NCBI GenBank assembly: GCA_964443875.1
Contig: CAYUET010000038.1
Coordinates: 1 to 26,178, forward strand
Length of the DNA stretch: 26,178 nt
Direction: 5' to 3'
Origin: CAYUET01 sp964443875
Lineage (GTDB): Bacteria > Auribacterota > JAFGBW01
The translations under genes and the position numbers were made by a program. Position 1 is the first letter of the stretch, and the number at the start of each line of letters is the position of its first letter. This document shows positions 1 through 7,124 of the stretch, one piece after another. The notes under the pieces are model-generated. The model did not search any database. It was given only the letters and a program-made list of their open reading frames with translations, and was not told the DNA's origin.

Positions 1-227
1 TAGGGGTACAGAGGCTTTTTGTCATAAATTAACGACTTGTGGGATGACAGTGAAAATAATTCAATTTTTTCTTCTGAAGTTTTCGGAACTGAACTAGACG
101 AATTAGCACCAAAAATCAAAGGCAGTGTTGGAACTTGCTCCATTAGAGTCAATTCATCAAGAAGTGAATTCTTTTCAACCTCAAGTTGTTTGAGTCGCTC
201 TCTAATTTCTTTTATTCGATCATTCAT
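1..227 (-). CDS. Partial unrecognised protein, coiled-coil N-terminus (5' end only)
   Basis: This reading frame starts at ATG 227 and stays open for 75 codons to the window edge, so only the N-terminus is present. Residues 1-30 are charged and heptad-like (starts MNDRIKEIRERLKQLEVEK), typical of a short coiled coil. A Ser-rich linker follows, then a SEEKIELF motif near residue 52. The coiled coil plus an EEKI-x-LF motif recalls the start of TOTE conflict-system primase/helicase proteins. However, the LFRGR-DVY block that should follow is not visible, so this is only a weak resemblance. No Shine-Dalgarno site precedes the ATG, and upstream DNA is extremely AT-rich, unlike the rest of the window. 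The opposite-strand frame at 37-264 looks like a shadow. A real gene is likely; the family is uncertain. Confidence 0.5.
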   Translation of the reverse strand, partial: MNDRIKEIRERLKQLEVEKNSLLDELTLMEQVPTLPLIFGANSSSSVPKTSEEKIELFSLSSHKSLIYDKKPLYP

Positions 228-331
228 AATATTGTTCTATATATCGAATATTAATTTAAATTAATCAATATAATTAATTTATTTTAAATATATTATAAAA
301 TATTTATATTTTATAAATTCGATTTATTGAA
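228..331. other. Very AT-rich intergenic stretch
   Basis: This segment is almost entirely A and T, with long runs of ATTTAAATTAAT type and no coding signal in any frame. It lies upstream of the minus-strand gene at 1-227 and probably holds its promoter. One TATAAT match sits on the minus strand at 292-297, but I see no convincing -35 partner. The base composition differs sharply from the DNA right of about position 600 and suggests an acquired segment. Confidence 0.5.
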
Positions 332-448
332 CTAATTTTCAGAATAAAGTTCTGCAAGATTTTTATTCAAGAGTTCCTGGTTCAGGAAGATTCCTTCTTC
401 AAGAACTTTATACGGGTCTTGTTCATTGGGCTTATAGTACACGTCCAT
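332..448 (-). CDS. Unrecognised 38-residue ORF, possibly a gene remnant
   Basis: ATG at 448 opens 38 codons ending at TAG (332-334). The product starts MDVYYKPNEQDPYKVLEEG and has a protein-like, acidic and amphipathic composition. There is an in-frame stop four codons before the ATG and no Shine-Dalgarno site. It may therefore be the surviving C-terminal tail of a larger decayed gene rather than an expressed small protein. I do not recognise the family. It sits between the AT-rich accessory DNA and the hairpin element, a typical place for gene debris. Confidence 0.25.
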   Translation of the reverse strand: MDVYYKPNEQDPYKVLEEGIFLNQELLNKNLAELYSEN

Positions 449-459
449 TAAAGATATTT

Positions 460-579
460 ATGAGACACTACGCTAGAATAAAGGAATCTTTAATCCCCAT
501 GCGGGAACTTCGTTCCCTTTAGGGGATAAATTCGACTAAGCTTTGCACTTCGCTTTGCGAAGCAAAAAGCAAGTCTCAT
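460..579. repeat. Double-hairpin element with short terminal inverted repeats (MITE/REP-like)
   Basis: The ends are a 7-bp inverted repeat, ATGAGAC at 460-466 and GTCTCAT at 573-579. Inside are two nested hairpins. Hairpin 1 has an outer stem at 493-498/522-527 and a perfect 6-bp inner stem GGGAAC/GTTCCC (503-508/512-517) with a TTC loop. Hairpin 2 has an outer stem GCTTT/AAAGC (540-544/566-570) and a perfect inner stem CTTCGC/GCGAAG (548-553/557-562) with a TTT loop. No coding frame is visible. The design resembles small non-autonomous or REP-type intergenic repeats. The 3-nt loops and lack of a T-tract argue against a simple terminator. Copy number in the genome is not known. Confidence 0.55.
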
Positions 580-761
580 TAATAATCCCCGTCATTCCGT
601 GTGCCTGAGAATCCGGGAAGTCCCTGAGTCTGCTGCCATTTTTCAGGCTGGGCCCAGGGCTGGGTACCGTTTTCAGTTTCAGGGCTGAAGGTCCGGCATC
701 CAGATAAAAGCATTACGCTTAGAATAGAGGTAATTAATCCTGCGTATAAAAGTTGTTTCAT
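579..761 (-). CDS. Small lipoprotein
   Basis: This 60-residue protein has a lipoprotein signal peptide: a basic N-terminus (MKQLL), a hydrophobic core and the lipobox LLSGC, predicting acylation of Cys22 and anchoring in the membrane. The mature part is short, hydrophilic and rich in Pro, Trp, Gln and Gly (PWAQPEKWQQTQGLPG), with no recognised domain. It starts 20 nt after the stop of the coiled-coil membrane protein, so the two are probably co-transcribed and may work together in the envelope. The last ten codons overlap a degenerate GTCATTCC...GAATCC intergenic repeat (591-617), so the present C-terminus may be repeat-derived. Function unknown. Confidence 0.7.
   Translation of the reverse strand: MKQLLYAGLITSILSVMLLSGCRTFSPETENGTQPWAQPEKWQQTQGLPGFSGTRNDGDY
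591..617. repeat. Degenerate REP-type repeat copy in lipoprotein 3' end
   Basis: The sequence begins GTCATTCCGTGTGCC and continues to GAATCCGGG. This matches the general pattern of dispersed bacterial repeats with GTCATTCC and GGAATC-type arms around a GC-rich centre. A better copy is at 8362-8391. The arms here are imperfect. It overlaps the last codons of the lipoprotein gene and directly follows the double-hairpin element. Confidence 0.35.
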
Positions 762-781
762 AATTGATTCTCGCCTTCCTA

Positions 782-1588
782 CTACTCGATTTTTCTGACT
801 TTATCTTCAACTTGTACGGTTTGTGCATCCTGCAAGGAGGTGATTTTTGCAGAAGACATCTTATCAAATACTTTTTCTATGGTGATTTTGGCAATAAGCC
901 TTTCACCGCGATACACGATAAGCTCAATTCCCGGTACAATGCCGTCATCCTTGCCGATGCTCACAATGCAGAAATTAAACCGGTCGTTTACATTCAGGAT
1001 CATTCCGGCATAGTATTTCTTTTCAGAAATGGTGATTTCTGCCAGGGAATAATGCGTGTTGTTTTTTTCTTCCATCTTTTTTAACTGACTTTTCAGCTGA
1101 TCTCTTTCCTTGATGGACGAATTAAGTCTGTCCAGAAGGGACGCCTTGTCTCCGTCCTGTTTTTCGAGGCGGTCAGCCATGCGTTCGAGTCGTTCCTCGA
1201 GCTGTTTGGATTTGTCTCTTTCCTGGGTCACAGCCACTTCAAGAGTTTTAATCTGTGTCTCAGCCTTATCCAGCTTTCTCTGAATTTCTTCCTTGGCGTG
1301 TTTTTCTCTTGCAAGCTCAATGGCGAGTTCTTCAGCCTGAACCATCTTTTCCTTCAATTCTTTCTGAACTTCCTGTTTCAGGTTATTCAGATTCTCATAC
1401 TTTTCCTTCAGAGTGCTGTTTTTGTTTTTTTCCTCTTCCAGAATATCCGAGTTTTTTTTGAGATTTTTCTCCAGGGAGGCGATTTTCTGCTCGGAAACAT
1501 AGGTCAGGACAATATTTTTAAGGCTCATGTAAATCAGAACCCCGTTGGCAATAATCACAAAGACGAGTATAAAATGTTTCATATTCAA
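782..1588 (-). CDS. Single-pass membrane protein with long coiled coil
   Basis: A hydrophobic segment at about residues 5-25 acts as an uncleaved signal-anchor. About residues 35-180 form one long, highly charged coiled coil (Glu, Lys, Gln, Arg rich). The last about 85 residues form a beta-rich domain with a FCIVSIGKDDGIVPGIEL-like stretch. It resembles the small beta-barrel tails of MreC- or FlgT-like envelope proteins (GxxxGxE then a turn and a VxKV-like strand). That architecture suggests a periplasmic scaffold or structural role. The start may be ATG 1588 or ATG 1582; neither has a Shine-Dalgarno site. A TATAAT box ends 6 nt before 1588, so the message could be nearly leaderless. The lipoprotein gene follows after 20 nt. 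No specific family recognised. Confidence 0.75.
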   Translation of the reverse strand: MNMKHFILVFVIIANGVLIYMSLKNIVLTYVSEQKIASLEKNLKKNSDILEEEKNKNSTLKEKYENLNNLKQEVQKELKEKMVQAEELAIELAREKHAKEEIQRKLDKAETQIKTLEVAVTQERDKSKQLEERLERMADRLEKQDGDKASLLDRLNSSIKERDQLKSQLKKMEEKNNTHYSLAEITISEKKYYAGMILNVNDRFNFCIVSIGKDDGIVPGIELIVYRGERLIAKITIEKVFDKMSSAKITSLQDAQTVQVEDKVRKIE

Positions 1589-1593
1589 GCCGT

Positions 1594-1599
1594 ATTATA
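1594..1599 (-). promoter_or_regulatory. Candidate -10 box for the coiled-coil gene
   Basis: A perfect TATAAT on the minus strand ends 5 nt before the first ATG (1588) of the coiled-coil protein. I see no good -35 hexamer at the usual distance. If used, transcription would begin at or just inside the start region, giving a leaderless or very short-leader mRNA. This agrees with the absence of a Shine-Dalgarno site there. Confidence 0.4.
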
Positions 1600-1650
1600 G
1601 TTTATGAAAATTGTAAAGATCATAAAAAAAAACTTGGAAACTGAAAACCT

Positions 1651-3792
1651 TTATTTTAATCGCTTCATCGAAAGGGCAATCCTTTTCCGCTGAATATCCG
1701 CCTCGAGCACCTTGACCTTCACTTTCTGGTGAAGTTTTACCACATCCGCGGGGTCTTTTACAAAACAGTTCGCAAGTTCGGAAATGTGTACCAGTCCGTC
1801 CTGTTTGACGCCTATGTCCACAAAGGCCCCGAATTTCGTGATGTTGGTCACGATTCCGGGCAGGATCATGCCGGGCTTCACATCCTCCAGGGTGTGTACT
1901 TCCTTTGAAAATTCGAAAACCTCCAGCGGCCCCCGGGGGTCGCGTCCGGGTTTAGCCAGTTCTTCCATGATGTCCGTAAGGGTCGGTATTCCGACCGATT
2001 CCGAAACATAGCGCTTCAGATCCACCTGTTTTCTGACTGTTTCATCTTTGATCAGATCCGATACCGAAACGTTCAGATCCTTTGCCATCAGTTCCACAAG
2101 GGCATAGGATTCCGGGTGAACAGCGCTGTTATCCAGGGGATTGCTGCTTTGGGGAACTCTTAAAAAACCTGCGGCCTGCTCAAAGGTCTTTTCCCCGAAT
2201 TTAGACACCTTTAAAAGTTCTTTCCGGGTATGAAAAAAACCTTTTTCCGTACGGTGCCGGATGATCCTTTCCGCCATCGTCTGTCCGATACCGGAAACAT
2301 AGGTTAAAAGGTGCCGGCTTGCCGTATTGAGATTCACTCCGACTTTGTTGACTGAGCTCTCCACCACCATATCCAGGTTGCTTTTCAGTTTTTTCTGATC
2401 CACATCATGCTGATACTGCCCCACGCCTATGGCCTTGGGGTCGATCTTGACCAGCTCGGCCAGAGGGTCCATAAGTCTTCGTCCTATGGAAACAGCCCCG
2501 CGCACCGTCACGTCCTTATCGGGAAATTCCTCACGGGCAGTTTCAGAGGCTGAATACACCGAAGCTCCGGCTTCACTGACCATAAAAACCAGGAGGTTCT
2601 GGCATTCGGGAATACTCCGCACAAAGGTTTCGGTCTCCCGTCCGGCTGTTCCGTTTCCTATGGCAATTGCTTCGATCTTGTAAGTGGAAATAAGCCGTAT
2701 AATGGTTTTGGCTGCCTTCTCTGCCTCATTCGCCGGCGGGTGAGGGAAAATGGTTTCATAGCAGAGCAGTTCCCCCGAAGCATCCAGACACACGGTTTTG
2801 CAGCCCGTGCGGTACCCCGGGTCAAGGGCAAGAGTTCGTTTTGCCCCCAGAGGAGGGGCAAGTAAAAGCTGTCTTAAATTTTCAGCAAACACATGAATGG
2901 CCTCTTCATCCGCTTTTTCCTTGTAAAGCGCCTTGAATTCATTTTCCAGCGAAGGCTGTAAAAGCCGCTTATACGCATCCCTGAGGGCGGTCTGCAGAAG
3001 CGTTTTGTTTTTATGGTTCGGCGGTTTGATCACCAAATTTTCCAGAAGCCCGAGTGCTTTGTCTTCCGAAGGTTCAATCCCGGTTTTTAAAAAACCTTCA
3101 TTTTCCCCGCGCATCACCGCCAGAAAACGGTGCGAAGGGCAGCGGTTCAGAAGCTCGGAGTATTCGAAATAATCCCTGTATTTCTGCGCTTCCTCCGTCT
3201 GTTTGGCTTTCGGGGCTTTCGAAGAGATCAGGGCTTCCCGTTCAAAAAGGCTTCGCAGGCTGTTGCGAAGTGCGGCATCTTCATTGATTCCTTCCGCCAC
3301 AATATCGAGCGCACCTTCCAAAGCCTCTTCAGGAGTTTTTACCTGTTCATTCACAAATTTTGACGCAAGGGTAGGGGCGTCTGTCTGAGACTGCTTAAAA
3401 ATAATTTCCGCCAGGGGCTCCAGTCCTTTTTCCCTGGCAGCCGAGGCCTTTGTTTTTCGCTTGGGTTTAAAAGGCAGATACAGGTCTTCCAGTTCGGTTT
3501 TGGACAGGGTGTTTTCAATCTTCAGGCGAAGATCCGGGGTGAGTTTTCCCTGTTCCTCAATCGAAGCCAGAATGGTTTCCCTGCGTTTTTCCAGTTCAGT
3601 CAGTTCCTCATGCCGGTCACGGATGGCCTGAATCGCGACCTCATCCAGCGAACCGGTCATTTCCTTGCGATAGCGGCTGATGAAGGGAACGGTTGCCCCC
3701 TGATCGAGGAGAGCCAGTGTTTTTTCCACCTGCTGGGGGCGTATATTCAGGGATCTGGCAATTATAGAAAGGGAATCGGTTTTCGTGGTCAT
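1651..3792 (-). CDS. tex: Tex family RNA-binding transcription accessory protein
   Basis: At 713 residues this is close to the family's usual 720-780. It has the full Tex layout. The N-terminal Tex domain covers about residues 1-190 (VPFISRYRKEMTG motif near 35-47). A YqgF/RuvX-like nuclease fold follows at about 325-450 (TLALDPGYRTGCK strand). Tandem helix-hairpin-helix motifs lie at about 490-560 (NLNTASRHLLTYVSGIG). A C-terminal S1 RNA-binding domain covers about 636-705 (PGIVTNITKFGAFVDIGV). Tex proteins are cytoplasmic nucleic-acid binders implicated in transcription and RNA quality control. An AGGA site lies about 12 nt before the ATG. A methyltransferase gene ends 56 nt upstream on the same strand, so weak operon linkage is possible. 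Confidence 0.95.
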   Translation of the reverse strand: MTTKTDSLSIIARSLNIRPQQVEKTLALLDQGATVPFISRYRKEMTGSLDEVAIQAIRDRHEELTELEKRRETILASIEEQGKLTPDLRLKIENTLSKTELEDLYLPFKPKRKTKASAAREKGLEPLAEIIFKQSQTDAPTLASKFVNEQVKTPEEALEGALDIVAEGINEDAALRNSLRSLFEREALISSKAPKAKQTEEAQKYRDYFEYSELLNRCPSHRFLAVMRGENEGFLKTGIEPSEDKALGLLENLVIKPPNHKNKTLLQTALRDAYKRLLQPSLENEFKALYKEKADEEAIHVFAENLRQLLLAPPLGAKRTLALDPGYRTGCKTVCLDASGELLCYETIFPHPPANEAEKAAKTIIRLISTYKIEAIAIGNGTAGRETETFVRSIPECQNLLVFMVSEAGASVYSASETAREEFPDKDVTVRGAVSIGRRLMDPLAELVKIDPKAIGVGQYQHDVDQKKLKSNLDMVVESSVNKVGVNLNTASRHLLTYVSGIGQTMAERIIRHRTEKGFFHTRKELLKVSKFGEKTFEQAAGFLRVPQSSNPLDNSAVHPESYALVELMAKDLNVSVSDLIKDETVRKQVDLKRYVSESVGIPTLTDIMEELAKPGRDPRGPLEVFEFSKEVHTLEDVKPGMILPGIVTNITKFGAFVDIGVKQDGLVHISELANCFVKDPADVVKLHQKVKVKVLEADIQRKRIALSMKRLK

Positions 3793-3848
3793 CTTAATGG
3801 CTGTTCCTGTTTTTTAAAGATTTTGTCATGAGTTAAGGTCTGCACCCC

Positions 3849-4622
3849 TTATATCTTTTTCCCAATGTAAAAAACATAGCCATAATAATCTTTGTATTTG
3901 TCGTACAACTCCGCTTCGTTCCTTTGGTTTCTGATCAGTTCCTCAGCCGTTTTGTTTCCCACGTGTTTTTTTAAAAAGAGTTCCTGTGTCCGAATCTGGG
4001 GGATATAAAAATTTTCGGTCCAGCATTTTTCAGACAGAATAAAAATTGCCGTCGGGATGTAACCCGCCTTCTGCATTTTTTCAACCTTATTGGAAATCGT
4101 GTCGATTTCAGGATAGGCATCGGTCCAATACTTTTCAATTTCAGCCGGACGAGTTTGCGTAAACCACGAGGCTTCTGAAACGGCAAGGTAGCCTCCCAGC
4201 TTCAGGAACTTATTCCATTCCTTTAATCCCCGCTCAAATCCGATATTGTAAATGGCCCCTTCAGACCAGATTAAATCCAGTTCTTCTTTTTGAAAGGGAA
4301 GGTTATCCATTGACCCCACAATTCCTTTCACCCGGTTCTGCAGATTTTTGCTTTTTGCCTTTGCGTTGAACAGGTCAATAAAGGCGGGGAATAAGTCGAT
4401 GCCGGTGATCTGTCCCGGGGTGTGTTCAGCTAAAACTCTTGTCTGGCCGCCAGTTCCGCACCCGATATCCGCAATGCGGGAAGCCTTGTTTAAAGAGTCA
4501 ATAAAACTAAACGCCTTTAAGGTTGCCTCCGGGCTTCCGGGGCCCTGTCTTTCCAGGCTTGAAAAATATTCACAGATCAGGCTGAAATCAAATTCGTGAA
4601 TCGATTTATTCTCGTCACTCAT
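3849..4622 (-). CDS. Class I SAM-dependent methyltransferase
   Basis: The protein has 257 residues. Motif I is IADIGCGTGGQT at about residues 50-61, the glycine-rich loop that binds S-adenosylmethionine. An acidic residue ends the next strand (GIDLFPAF), and a motif IV-like DLIWSEGAIYNIGF follows. This is the methyltransferase-11/25 type Rossmann fold, acting in the cytoplasm. The substrate cannot be told from sequence; small-molecule methylation is most likely. The C-terminal third, rich in Tyr and Lys, is family-specific. Its ATG overlaps the TGA of the upstream 37-codon flavin-reductase remnant in an ATGA arrangement. No separate strong Shine-Dalgarno site is evident, so translation may depend on coupling to that remnant. 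Confidence 0.85.
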   Translation of the reverse strand: MSDENKSIHEFDFSLICEYFSSLERQGPGSPEATLKAFSFIDSLNKASRIADIGCGTGGQTRVLAEHTPGQITGIDLFPAFIDLFNAKAKSKNLQNRVKGIVGSMDNLPFQKEELDLIWSEGAIYNIGFERGLKEWNKFLKLGGYLAVSEASWFTQTRPAEIEKYWTDAYPEIDTISNKVEKMQKAGYIPTAIFILSEKCWTENFYIPQIRTQELFLKKHVGNKTAEELIRNQRNEAELYDKYKDYYGYVFYIGKKI

Positions 4623-4732
4623 AGTATTCTCAGTTTATTGTCTGCCTTGGTTGTCAAAAGCACACCGGTTTTCAGCGCCTTCATGATTTCGCTTGCATAT
4701 TCAAATTCAAAAACATCGATCTCCTGTTTCAC
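4619..4732 (-). pseudogene. N-terminal remnant of a flavin reductase-like gene, coupled to the methyltransferase
   Basis: GTG at 4732 opens 37 codons ending in TGA (4619-4621). An excellent AGGAGG site lies 8 nt upstream, so it is probably translated. The peptide contains EIDVFEFEYASEIMKALKTG followed by VLLTTKAD. This strongly resembles the first about 30 residues of the flavin reductase family (FMN-binding split barrel; E-DVF-YA-EI-KAL--GVLLTTKA). The family is normally about 180-200 residues long, and everything after the TTKADNK point is missing. The stop codon overlaps the next gene's start (ATGA). I infer a deletion that fused the old promoter, ribosome site and leader to the methyltransferase. 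The family call rests on recalled motifs, not a search. Confidence 0.55.
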
Positions 4733-4874
4733 AGACCAGTCCTCCTGAAATTATTTTTTTGTCCGGATAAAAATTTCAAAAATAAGGGAAAGCATGCGGA
4801 TCCATTTTTTCAGCCCATCCGCATCAGATTTTATCCCGATCTTATTATATCTGATCATTACAAAACAAGATTAT

Positions 4875-5924
4875 TCAAGCACCGGGATCTGTTTCAAGAT
4901 TGCTTTGTTTTATTTTTATGATTTTGTCTTTGTGGGACAGAAATATTTCCGCGAGTTCCGGATCAAAATGTTTTCCCTTGTTTTGTCCGATATAGTCCAG
5001 GGCCGCGTCAATAGTCCAGGGTTCTTTATAGGGCCGCTTGGAGGTCAGGGCATCAAAAACGTCGGACAAAGCCACGATCCTGCCGAAGAGAGGGATGTCC
5101 TTCCCCTGGAGGCCTTTGGGGTAGCCGCTTCCGTCAAATTTTTCGTGGTGAGTTAAGGCGATTTCCGTTCCTTTCTGCAGATATTTGCTGATGGTCCCTT
5201 TCAAAATCTGAGCCCCGATCTCCGTATGCGTTTTCATGATCTCGAATTCCTCAGGAGTGAGCTTTCCGGGTTTAAGCAGAATACTGTCGGGTATGCCGAT
5301 CTTGCCAATGTCATGCAAAGGCGAGGAATAGAAGATCAGTTCCAGCTGGGACTCCTCCTGCGTCACCGAGGAAAGGATTAATCTGGAATAATAGGCCACA
5401 CGGTTGGTATGGTTCCCGGTGTCTGAATCCTTATATTCTGCAGCTCTGCCGAGCACCATGAGTGTTTCATATTCCCTCTGGGCGATCACATCCGTCGCCT
5501 TGTCAATTTCATTTTTCAGGAGAGCCGCCTTGTTCTTGATGAGGAGTCTTGAGGTAACAAGCTCCGTGATGTTTTTGAGGCGCGCTGAAAATTCCGCAAG
5601 ATGAAGGGGTTTGCCGAGAAATTCCACAGCCCCGTTCTGAATGGCGGAAATTTTAATCTGTTCGTCGTCGCTCAAAGAGGTGATCATGATGATGAAAATA
5701 TCCGGGTACATCCGCTTCAATTTCTGGGTCAGCTCAACTCCGTTCATATCCGTCATACAGTAATCCACAAGAGCGATATCAATGGGGGTATGGGCGGCGT
5801 AGGTCAGGGCATCTTTGGGATGATTGAATAAAACAGGATACAATCCGAGAGGTTTACAGAATTTTTCAACCAGATTAAGATTGAGATCCTCATCGTCCAC
5901 ATAAATCATTTTAATGGCAGTCAT
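4875..5924 (-). CDS. Response regulator with HD-GYP phosphodiesterase domain
   Basis: Residues 1-120 form a receiver domain with acidic residues D10-D11, phospho-acceptor D54 (ALVDYCMTDMNG) and the conserved Lys in FLGKPLH. A helical linker leads to an HD-GYP domain at about 165-340. Its metal-binding HD is H204-D205 (HDIGKIGIPD), with HHEKFDGSGYPKG containing GYP at 267-269. HD-GYP enzymes with these motifs hydrolyse cyclic-di-GMP to pGpG or GMP, here under control of a phosphorelay. The start is set at ATG 5924 because AAAAGGG lies 6 nt upstream. The longer frame from 5990 would begin inside the promoter at 5962-5990. No histidine kinase is adjacent, so the partner is elsewhere. The GYP signature is intact, so activity is expected. 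Confidence 0.93.
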   Translation of the reverse strand: MTAIKMIYVDDEDLNLNLVEKFCKPLGLYPVLFNHPKDALTYAAHTPIDIALVDYCMTDMNGVELTQKLKRMYPDIFIIMITSLSDDEQIKISAIQNGAVEFLGKPLHLAEFSARLKNITELVTSRLLIKNKAALLKNEIDKATDVIAQREYETLMVLGRAAEYKDSDTGNHTNRVAYYSRLILSSVTQEESQLELIFYSSPLHDIGKIGIPDSILLKPGKLTPEEFEIMKTHTEIGAQILKGTISKYLQKGTEIALTHHEKFDGSGYPKGLQGKDIPLFGRIVALSDVFDALTSKRPYKEPWTIDAALDYIGQNKGKHFDPELAEIFLSHKDKIIKIKQSNLETDPGA

Positions 5925-5961
5925 AAACATCCCTTTTGGGGAGAGGGTTGGTGAAGCCTTC

Positions 5962-5990
5962 ATTATATAGAAATCGCTTTCCTGTTTCAA
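5962..5990 (-). promoter_or_regulatory. Sigma70-type promoter of the HD-GYP gene
   Basis: On the minus strand TTGAAA (5985-5990) and TATAAT (5962-5967) are separated by exactly 17 nt. Predicted transcription starts near 5955, leaving a leader of about 30 nt that contains the AAAAGGG ribosome site before ATG 5924. Confidence 0.7.
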
Positions 5991-6032
5991 ATAAAAAGCA
6001 CTGCCCGTAAAGGCGCGTAAATCAGGGCCCTT

Positions 6033-6818
6033 TTACAGATGGATCTCCCCCTGCAGATAGAGTTTTGCTTTCCCGGAAATTTCCGTCCGGCTTCCCCTGT
6101 TTCTGCAGATCACATAACCTTTGCGTGCGGACAACTGCACGGCGCTAAGCTCTTTTTTGTTGAGGATTTCGCTCCAGTAGGGGGTGAGCGTGGTAAAGGC
6201 CGAGCCAGTTACCGGGTCTTCATTGATTCCGCACTGGGGCGCAAAAAAACGGCAGACAAAATCGCAGCTTTTCCCTTTTGACGAAACAATGATCCCCCGT
6301 GCCTGGATTCTTCTCACGTTTTGCAGATTAATTTTGATATGGGTAATGGACTCTTCGTTGGGATAGATCAGCAGATAATCGGTTTTTCCCTTAAAGACTT
6401 CAAGAGGTAAAAGATTAACCCCCTCCCTGAGTTCATCGGTGAGCGAAGCCTTTTCAAGGGTGTCGGTCGGGAAATCCAGAGTGAGCCGGTCTTCTTCCTT
6501 TCTGACATTCAGTATTCCGCTTCTGGATTCAAAACAAAGGGTATCGCCTTGATAGTGTTCATGGTGAAAGAGAACAAAGGCCGAGGCGAGCGTTGCGTGC
6601 CCGCACAGGTCCACCTCCACGGCAGGGGTAAACCAGCGGATGAAGTACTGTCCATTCTTCTGCAGATAAAAGGCTGTTTCAGATAAATTGTTCTCCGCGG
6701 CAATTTTCTGCAGCAGGGCGTCCTCGGGCCATTCCCCGGTTAAAGGGCATACGGCAGCCGGGTTCCCTGAAAAGACCTCCTCAGTAAAAGTATCCACATG
6801 ATAAAGTTTTATTTTCAT
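6033..6818 (-). CDS. PhzF family isomerase
   Basis: From ATG 6818 the protein has 261 residues, right for the PhzF family (260-300). It starts MKIKLYHVDTFTEEVFSGNP, the family's N-terminal signature. The catalytic Glu is E47 in NNLSETAFYL. The second-half signatures FTPAVEVDLCGHATLASAF and GINEDPVTGSA are present. PhzF proteins have two diaminopimelate-epimerase-like halves and catalyse isomerisations; the phenazine enzyme moves a double bond in DHHA. No phenazine genes are nearby, so this is a generic family member with unknown substrate, probably cytoplasmic. The frame could extend to ATG 6863, but the added residues do not match the family start. Confidence 0.88.
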   Translation of the reverse strand: MKIKLYHVDTFTEEVFSGNPAAVCPLTGEWPEDALLQKIAAENNLSETAFYLQKNGQYFIRWFTPAVEVDLCGHATLASAFVLFHHEHYQGDTLCFESRSGILNVRKEEDRLTLDFPTDTLEKASLTDELREGVNLLPLEVFKGKTDYLLIYPNEESITHIKINLQNVRRIQARGIIVSSKGKSCDFVCRFFAPQCGINEDPVTGSAFTTLTPYWSEILNKKELSAVQLSARKGYVICRNRGSRTEISGKAKLYLQGEIHL

Positions 6819-7124
6819 AAGAATCCGTTTTGTTAATGGGGTTACTCCCCGAGTTTGGAACAATCAGAGTCCGGAACGTGACAATAAAAGACTCCTTCTT
6901 TGTGAAAGGACTGAATACATGAAAAATCAGGATATATAAAAATTTATTTTATGCGCTGTTCAGATTACTCTTATTAAACTATAGATGGGAATCGCTAACA
7001 AGCTTTTTCGGTTTTAAAAAACATATATTGCTTGAAAGATTTTTTGCCTCAGAAGAGATTTTTTAATATACTCTCTGCTTTTAGACTTCGTTTTTCCGGG
7101 ATAATCAAAAGAAAGGTTTTTCAT
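6819..7124. other. Intergenic region between divergent phzF-like and flavodiiron genes
   Basis: This 306-base region holds no convincing gene. Its right part is AT-rich and contains the flavodiiron promoter (7044-7072) and ribosome site (GAAAGG at 7111-7116). The left part should contain the promoter of the isomerase gene, but I could not find a convincing -35/-10 pair. No dyad long enough to call an operator was seen. Confidence 0.6.
7044..7072 (+). promoter_or_regulatory. Sigma70-type promoter of the flavodiiron gene
   Basis: TTGCCT (7044-7049) and TATACT (7067-7072) are 17 nt apart. Predicted transcription starts near 7079, giving a leader of about 45 nt to ATG 7125. This supports the shorter start over the frame beginning at 7032, which would start upstream of the promoter. 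Confidence 0.55.

Noticed and set aside
37..264. Plus-strand 75-codon ORF at the left end
   Set aside because: It is antisense to the minus-strand frame 1-227, which has a better protein-like (coiled-coil) composition; the plus-strand product ends in low-complexity hydrophobic residues from AT-rich DNA.
5925..5990. Longer start for the HD-GYP protein
   Set aside because: The extra 22 codons lie over a near-perfect promoter (TTGAAA-17-TATAAT) and have no receiver-domain similarity.
7032..7124. Longer start for the flavodiiron protein
   Set aside because: The extra 31 residues are not part of the family, and the predicted transcript begins at about 7079, downstream of that start.
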